A DNA stretch of 20,719 nt from a virus, in IMG/VR virus record IMGVR_UViG_3300030099_007964, positions 2,582 through 23,300 of that record. The stretch is one strand, 5' to 3'. The position numbers were made by a program, and so were the translations under genes. The notes beneath the pieces were generated by a model. That model was not told the origin of the DNA. It worked only from the letters and a program-made list of their open reading frames with translations, and searched no databases. Numbering within the stretch: the first letter of the stretch is position 1; every line of letters starts with the position of its first letter. Shown piece after piece: positions 15,324 to 20,719 of the stretch.

Positions 15324-17129
15324 TTGCCTCAAGATAAAAAAAAGATAGTCCCCATAAATTATACGAATAGAGACTTTAATTCAATAAAAGAATCTCTAGT
15401 TAGCTATGCCAAAAAATATTACCCAGAAAGATATAAAGATTTTAGCGAGGCTGGCTTTGGTTCTTTGCTAATTGATACGGTTGCATATGTAGGTGACATA
15501 ATGTCTTTCTACTTAGATTATCAAACAAATGAGTCTTTTCTGCAAACTTCAATAGAATATGAAAATGTTTTAAAACATGCAAATCAGCTAGGATACAAAT
15601 TTCAAGGCATCGCGACATCATTCGGAGAAATTGAACTTTATGTAACAATACCAGCCACACCAAATGGCATAGGACCCGACATGTCTTATGCACCAATCAT
15701 AGGCAAGGGAACAACGTTTACCTCCACCTCTGGAGTGCCATTTGCTTTATTAGACGATGTAGTTTTTTCTGAAGCTTCTGAAATTATTGTTGCCTCTGTA
15801 TCTCAAGATGCAGCCTCTATACCCACACATTACGCTCTAAAAGCAAAGGGAAACGTAATATCTGGTATGCTAAAAACACAATCTATTACAATGGGCGATT
15901 ATGAAAGGTTCCCAAGAGTAAAAATAAATGATTTTGATGTGGTAGAAATTATTTCTGTTATGGATTCACAGGGAAACCAATATTATGAAGTGGATAATTT
16001 AAGTCAAGATATAATTTATAAATCTGTAGCTACCAAAAATGAAGATCAAAATACGACACCTTTTATTCTAAAACCTTTTCCAGTTCCAAGAAGATTTGTA
16101 ACTATGAACGATTATCCTTTTATGTATTTGCAATTTGGGTATGGGCAAGAAAACGATTTAACAACAGAGGAGGTATTAGACTCTAGCAAAGTTTCTTTAA
16201 ATCTTCATGGAAAAAATTACATATCCGAACCGTCATTCGACCCTACAAATTTAATAAAAACTGATAAATTAGGAATTTCTCCCAGCAATACAGCGTTGAC
16301 AATTCTTTATAGAAAAAATGGTAGAGAAAACGTCAATATTGCGTCTAATACATTAACAAACATATCTAATCCGATAGTGAATTTTGATAATATTCAAAAT
16401 TTAATTTTTAGTAGAGTTACGGAAGTTATTGAAAGTTTGGAAGTAGTGAACAGAGAACCAATTGTAGGTGATGTTTCTTTGCCAACAATTGAGGAAATAA
16501 AATATAGAACTTATGGGATGATCTCTTCTCAAAGTAGGGCGGTTACTAGAGAAGACTATTTGTCCTTGATATATAATATGCCAGCAAAGTTTGGCTCCGT
16601 CAAAAGGGCAACCATCGCACAAGATATTAATTCATTTAAAAGAAATCTGAACATATATACTGTTTCAGAGGACTCAGCAGGCAATTTAATTAATTCAAAT
16701 ATGACTTTAAAGAATAATCTTAAAACTTGGATTACAAAAAATAAGATGATCAATGATACAATTGATATTTTAGATGCAAAAATAGTCAATGTCGGAATTG
16801 AGTTTGAAATTATGGCTGATGATTTTGCTAATAAGTTTGAAGTATTAAATGCGGCAATTTTGGAATTATCAGCGCATGTTTCATCAGCTAAGTACAATAT
16901 TGGAGAATCTATAAGGGTTAGTGATTTATATAGAAAGATGAAAAATATTGATGGATTATTGGACGTAATAAATGTAAAAATTGTTAAAAAAACTGGTATA
17001 ATATATTCATCCGTAGATTTTGATGTCGCTGAAAATACATCTATGGACGGCAGACTTGTTAGTGCTCCGATTGATCACATTTTTGAATTTAAATATCCAA
17101 ATTTAGATATTGTAGGAAAAGTTAAATAA
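15324..17129 (+). CDS. 6: gp6-like (baseplate J type) baseplate wedge protein
   Basis: The 601-residue protein matches T4 gp6/baseplate J proteins. The N-terminus has the INYTNRDFNSIKESLV motif (about 11-26), then GFGSLLIDTVAYVGDIMSFYLDY with NESFL, the usual region in which adjacent gp6 copies pair. Later, a YRTYGMISSQSRAVTREDYL block (about 394-413) and KFGSVKRATIAQD are hallmark gp6 sequences. The C-terminal third fits the dimerising core. The known role is to form the iris-like ring that links wedges and triggers sheath contraction. T4 gp6 is 660 residues, so this is close to full length. The start is TTG with AAGGAG upstream. The stop overlaps the next start by one base (TAATG at 17127-17131). 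No frame disruption is seen. Confidence 0.93.
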   Translation: MPQDKKKIVPINYTNRDFNSIKESLVSYAKKYYPERYKDFSEAGFGSLLIDTVAYVGDIMSFYLDYQTNESFLQTSIEYENVLKHANQLGYKFQGIATSFGEIELYVTIPATPNGIGPDMSYAPIIGKGTTFTSTSGVPFALLDDVVFSEASEIIVASVSQDAASIPTHYALKAKGNVISGMLKTQSITMGDYERFPRVKINDFDVVEIISVMDSQGNQYYEVDNLSQDIIYKSVATKNEDQNTTPFILKPFPVPRRFVTMNDYPFMYLQFGYGQENDLTTEEVLDSSKVSLNLHGKNYISEPSFDPTNLIKTDKLGISPSNTALTILYRKNGRENVNIASNTLTNISNPIVNFDNIQNLIFSRVTEVIESLEVVNREPIVGDVSLPTIEEIKYRTYGMISSQSRAVTREDYLSLIYNMPAKFGSVKRATIAQDINSFKRNLNIYTVSEDSAGNLINSNMTLKNNLKTWITKNKMINDTIDILDAKIVNVGIEFEIMADDFANKFEVLNAAILELSAHVSSAKYNIGESIRVSDLYRKMKNIDGLLDVINVKIVKKTGIIYSSVDFDVAENTSMDGRLVSAPIDHIFEFKYPNLDIVGKVK

Positions 17130-19117
17130 TGGCTATAAAAAGATATATTGCAACAGCGGACAATACAATTACAAATGCTTACCAAATGGACCTGTCTACA
17201 AGGGGCACTGGTTCAAATATGGGAGCAGCAGATAGCTTGGAGGCGTTTTACATTTTTGGTCAAGCAGTAAATGGCACTGGGATTCATAGCCAGACATCTG
17301 AAAAGTCAAGAATTCTTGTTCAATTCGATGTTGACCAAATGAACAAGGACCGCACAAACGGTTTAATTCCAGTAAGTGGAAATGTTGCTTGGCAACTTAA
17401 CCTTTATAACGCCCCCCATGCTTTTACCCTGCCTAAAGATTATAAAATGGTAATTAAAGTTTGTTCTGGCTCTTGGCAAGAAGGGACTGGTCTTGATATG
17501 GACAACTACACAGATCAGACCTACGAAGGCACAGGATCCAACTGGGTTAGAAAAGGTGCTGCTGGAGATGGTCATTCCACATGGCTTACTGAAGGCGGCG
17601 ACTTTGCAGAGAGCAGCCTATCAGTTGTGTTTACTGGGTCGTTTACTGACGGAACAGAAGATTTATCTGTTGATATTAGCGACATTGTTGAAGATTGGAT
17701 GACTGGCGGCACACAAGCCACTTCTCTTGGCACAGTGGCAGGAACATCTACAAGTGCAAATCTTGATGACTTAACCTTTACATTGATTGACTCTCAGGGG
17801 ACTACAGTTGTATTTAGGTTTGACAAGGATGTTACGACAGCAGGAGAAGTTATAGGATTATCAGGACTAGCATCTACTTCGGCTATAACAAATCAAATAA
17901 TAGATTCAATAAATAACGTTTCTAAACTAAGAATAACTTCAAAACTAGGTGATATCCCAACTGAATTTATATTGACTATGGATGACATAGGTTTGGCAGG
18001 AAATACAATCGGTGGTCTAGGTAATTTTGAAGATTCGGGTTCTTTAGACTCTGGAAATCAAAGAATAACAGCTGCTGCTAATAATTTCACTCAAGGAACA
18101 GGAATACCAAACTATGGCTTAGGCATCTTTCTATCTTCCAGTTACGAAACTGGATCTCATTCATACTATACAAAGAAGTTCTTTTCTAGATCAAGTGAAT
18201 ACTTCTTTCTTAGACCAAATCTAGAAGCTAGGTGGGACTCCACAACAAAAGACGAGTCTGGTAATGTATACTTAAGTAGCTCTTTGGCTGATGGAGATGA
18301 CAACTTAAATACTCTATATTATTATAATTTTATAAGAGGTCAATTAAAAGATATACCTGAATATAGTCTTCATGGCGGAACTCAATCGGGAACTATAAAG
18401 TTGTATTTATTTTCAGCTTCATCAGATAGCTCTATGCCTGTGGGAATGAGAGCAGAGGATGCTTTTTTATTGCCAAAGGGCGGAGGAGTTGCATCAGACG
18501 GAGACAGAGTTGTTGTTGGAGGAAGACACAAAACATTAGGACCAGGAGTCTATACGGCGTCATTTGCAATCAACAATGACAGTGTTGATTCTTTTTATCC
18601 TGTTTGGGCATTGAGATCCCAAGGCGCAAGTTCTGACACCCAATTCCATACAGCTTCTTTGGTCGGCATCCAAGACTTTTTCAGCAAAGGGTCTCCTAAT
18701 AGCAATCCAGACTCAAGCTATGTAACAACTATCGATAACTTAAAGCCATCATATTCTAGAGAAGAAGAAGCTAGATTTAGATTGTTTATTAGATCAAAGA
18801 ATTGGAATCCAAACAGTTATACAAAAATGCAATCAAATATTCAAAGCGAAGTTATAGAAGATGCATATTTCAGCCTCCATAGAATTGTGGATGATTATGA
18901 AGTAATTGCTTACGGAACTGGCTCTGCATTATCTCCTCAACAGACAGGCTCTGTAGGGTCATATACAAGATTATCCTACGATATTTCTGGGAATTATTTT
19001 GACTTAGATATGAGTTTATTACAGGCAGGCTATGAATATGGATTAAAATTTGCTTATTACTCAAATGGGTCTTACAAAGAGCAGAGTGAAATATTCAAAT
19101 TTAAGGTAGAGGAATAA
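17129..19117 (+). CDS. Virion structural protein with DNRLRE-like domain split by an inserted beta domain, 662 aa
   Basis: The gene begins by TAATG overlap with the gp6-like gene, where a second wedge or adapter protein is expected. Residues 60-194 resemble the DNRLRE carbohydrate-binding-like fold (SRILVQFDV, GSWQEGTGLDMDNYTD at 114-129, GSNWV, and the VDISDIVEDWMTGG end at 181-194). The fold seems to resume at IPNYGLGIFLSSSYETGS (326-343). Between them (about 195-322) lies a second unit, with TFTLIDSQGTTVVFRFD (216-232), a helix (SAITNQIIDSINN) and an LAGNT turn, a pattern seen in phage and adhesin repeat domains. The C-terminal 300 residues are beta-rich and unassigned. No signal peptide is present, as expected for an intracellularly assembled virion part. 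T4 gp7 occupies the same position after gp6, but I see no sequence reason to equate them. Confidence 0.72.
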   Translation: MAIKRYIATADNTITNAYQMDLSTRGTGSNMGAADSLEAFYIFGQAVNGTGIHSQTSEKSRILVQFDVDQMNKDRTNGLIPVSGNVAWQLNLYNAPHAFTLPKDYKMVIKVCSGSWQEGTGLDMDNYTDQTYEGTGSNWVRKGAAGDGHSTWLTEGGDFAESSLSVVFTGSFTDGTEDLSVDISDIVEDWMTGGTQATSLGTVAGTSTSANLDDLTFTLIDSQGTTVVFRFDKDVTTAGEVIGLSGLASTSAITNQIIDSINNVSKLRITSKLGDIPTEFILTMDDIGLAGNTIGGLGNFEDSGSLDSGNQRITAAANNFTQGTGIPNYGLGIFLSSSYETGSHSYYTKKFFSRSSEYFFLRPNLEARWDSTTKDESGNVYLSSSLADGDDNLNTLYYYNFIRGQLKDIPEYSLHGGTQSGTIKLYLFSASSDSSMPVGMRAEDAFLLPKGGGVASDGDRVVVGGRHKTLGPGVYTASFAINNDSVDSFYPVWALRSQGASSDTQFHTASLVGIQDFFSKGSPNSNPDSSYVTTIDNLKPSYSREEEARFRLFIRSKNWNPNSYTKMQSNIQSEVIEDAYFSLHRIVDDYEVIAYGTGSALSPQQTGSVGSYTRLSYDISGNYFDLDMSLLQAGYEYGLKFAYYSNGSYKEQSEIFKFKVEE

Positions 19118-20719
19118 TGGCAGACGATTATTTACAGGACATTTTAGATAAATTCGGGGTTAACCTCGATGTTGACGGGGGAAAACAGACTCAAGCAGGT
19201 GCTATTGACGAATTCCTTGGTGGTTTCGGGTATAATCTTGGAGATGCTTCGTCTCCAAAGCCAACAGCACCTTTAACTCTCAATGATATGACAAGGATTG
19301 TAGAATCCCCAGGGTATATCAAAGAGTATATAAAGGATAGAAAAGCATTTTTCCCAACAGTTGATTTTTCTGATCCTGCATCATTTGCAAAATTTGGTCT
19401 TGCAGAAGAATACTATAAAAAATCTATTGAAAATATATACAAAACCTACCCTTACGATGGATCTTTAAAGGAAAAAATTCAATGGCATAATGAGGCGTCA
19501 TACATAGACAATTATATATTTGACGCTGAGTACCCAAGAACAAACGGGTATGTAAATATTGGTTTTCCATGGGGTTCTGTCTCTTCTGTGAAAGGAGATT
19601 ATAAATTATCCTCAACACCACAATATATTTCTTTTAAAGGTGGACCCCACGCTGCTTCAATACCAGCGTATAGTGGGCAATCTTATACTAAAGAAATTAC
19701 CTACAAGGAAGAGGAGCAAAAAGCTAACATTTATAATGCCACTAGTAGTCAAATACAAAATATGACTATCAACGGAGCTGCGGGTAATACAGTTGAATTT
19801 TGGTTTAAGTGCCAAACAGACCCTTCCAAAGCCGAGGTGAGTGATCAACCATCTAAAAACTTCGCCTATTTTGATCTTTGGAATGAGCAAACAATAGGAT
19901 CTGTTGTCCCTGGGTCTGAATATGGAAGGTTTCTGATCGAAACCAAGCTCAACTCATCTAATCAATATCAAGAATTATGCATGTTTAACGTCACTTACCG
20001 CTCTGGTAGTAGTGGAGTAGATTTTGCAAAGTTAGGTGGCGAGGGAACCGTCGCAACAGCAGGCCACGTCAAAGACAAGTTCGGAATAGACCTTTCAGAA
20101 TGGAACCATTATGCTTTTTCTGTAAAAAATAGTACAGATTCCAATCAGCTTGTGATAAAACTGTACATTAATGGAAACTTAGTAGATACAGTGCACACAG
20201 GATCTCAGGTAGGCGAAGTAAAAGAGGGACCCTTCAACGCAAATCTTGGCGCTTATAGAACCAAAGTGCATGCTGGGGGGGCGGCAATAACAGATGGTTT
20301 CGGAAGTATATCTGGATCCTTCGACGAGTTTAGATTCTGGACAAACCAAAGAACATCTGAAGAGATTAAGATATTTCACCGAAGCCATGTTGGGGGTGGA
20401 ACGAATACAGACTATGGCAATTTCATGTCAAAGTACAGTGGCTCCGTAAACCCAGTTGATTTAGGGGTATATTATAAGTTTAATGAAGGTATTGTTGGCA
20501 ATTCTGATTCAGATAAGGTTGTGTTGGATTATTCTGGTCGAGTGACAAATGGATTGTTTAACAATTATGCTTCAACTTGCAGAAGCACTAGTTCTGCGAT
20601 TGTAGAATCCAGCGCTTCAGCACATGAATTTAAAGATCCAATTATTTATAGTTTTCACCCAACTGTAGTGTCTTATAAAGATAAGTCCACCCAAAAAGGC
20701 AAAGAATATGATGATAGGA
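19117..20719 (+). CDS. LamG/concanavalin A-like domain virion protein, 3' end truncated by the window
   Basis: An open frame runs from ATG at 19117, which overlaps the previous stop (TAATG), to the right edge without a stop, giving 534 complete codons. Possible ribosome sites are AAGG (19103-19106) and AGAGGA (19108-19113). The N-terminus (1-60) is acidic and Gly-rich, followed by a helical segment (about 60-135). Residues 225-415 look like a LamG/concanavalin A-like jelly roll: NTVEFWFKCQ at the start, SEWNHYAFSV in the middle (about 327-336), LYINGNLVDT, and the diagnostic end SFDEFRFWTNQRTSEEIKIF (about 401-420). LamG-like domains in phage structural proteins usually bind sugars or host surface polymers. 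The position after gp6 and the DNRLRE-like gene suggests a baseplate or fibre-linked component with receptor or glycan contact. The C-terminal part is not visible. Confidence 0.8.
   Translation, partial: MADDYLQDILDKFGVNLDVDGGKQTQAGAIDEFLGGFGYNLGDASSPKPTAPLTLNDMTRIVESPGYIKEYIKDRKAFFPTVDFSDPASFAKFGLAEEYYKKSIENIYKTYPYDGSLKEKIQWHNEASYIDNYIFDAEYPRTNGYVNIGFPWGSVSSVKGDYKLSSTPQYISFKGGPHAASIPAYSGQSYTKEITYKEEEQKANIYNATSSQIQNMTINGAAGNTVEFWFKCQTDPSKAEVSDQPSKNFAYFDLWNEQTIGSVVPGSEYGRFLIETKLNSSNQYQELCMFNVTYRSGSSGVDFAKLGGEGTVATAGHVKDKFGIDLSEWNHYAFSVKNSTDSNQLVIKLYINGNLVDTVHTGSQVGEVKEGPFNANLGAYRTKVHAGGAAITDGFGSISGSFDEFRFWTNQRTSEEIKIFHRSHVGGGTNTDYGNFMSKYSGSVNPVDLGVYYKFNEGIVGNSDSDKVVLDYSGRVTNGLFNNYASTCRSTSSAIVESSASAHEFKDPIIYSFHPTVVSYKDKSTQKGKEYDDR

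Overview
This window is part of the genome of a tailed, contractile-tail bacteriophage of the T4-like type, most likely from a marine, cyanophage-like or pelagiphage-like lineage. The evidence is a T4 gp55-type late sigma factor, a gp5-type baseplate hub, a gp25 wedge protein and a gp6 (baseplate J-like) wedge protein, all on one strand in tightly packed AT-rich DNA. By eye the G+C content is in the mid-30s percent. Lineage and host cannot be fixed from the window. There is no tRNA, integrase, insertion sequence or CRISPR array, and almost no non-coding DNA: the largest gaps are 73, 52 and 33 bases.

Region 1 (17-2408) holds five tightly packed genes: a dTDP-glucose 4,6-dehydratase-like sugar nucleotide enzyme, a 66-residue unknown, an FmdB-type zinc ribbon protein, a small protein with an N-terminal membrane anchor, and the gp55-like sigma factor. 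The last four are joined by 1-4 base start/stop overlaps, so they are probably co-expressed. Region 2 (2442-5866) carries a small helical protein, a baseplate hub protein that joins a gp5-type OB fold to an M15 (VanY/D-Ala-D-Ala carboxypeptidase-type) zinc peptidase, and a probable virion protein preceded by the best late promoter candidate (AATAAATA at 4813-4820).

Region 3 (5888-14884) is one uninterrupted gene for a 2998-residue protein, about 43% of the window. I cannot assign it to a family. It contains an SH3-like segment, a cysteine-dense central band with a hydrophobic helix, and a second membrane-like segment, and it sits between the hub and wedge genes. It is the main candidate for something undescribed. 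Region 4 (14888 to the right edge) has the gp25 and gp6 wedge proteins (the latter with a TTG start), a 662-residue DNRLRE-like virion protein interrupted by a second small domain, and the first 534 residues of a LamG-domain protein that runs off the window.

Taken together, the window couples late-gene control (gp55) to the baseplate/tail genes such a factor would express. The hub peptidase probably cuts host peptidoglycan during infection. The gp25/gp6 proteins form the baseplate wedge. The giant protein and the DNRLRE and LamG proteins are probably extra baseplate, tail or host-contact components. The sugar nucleotide dehydratase is an auxiliary metabolic gene that probably belongs to a pathway lying outside the window.
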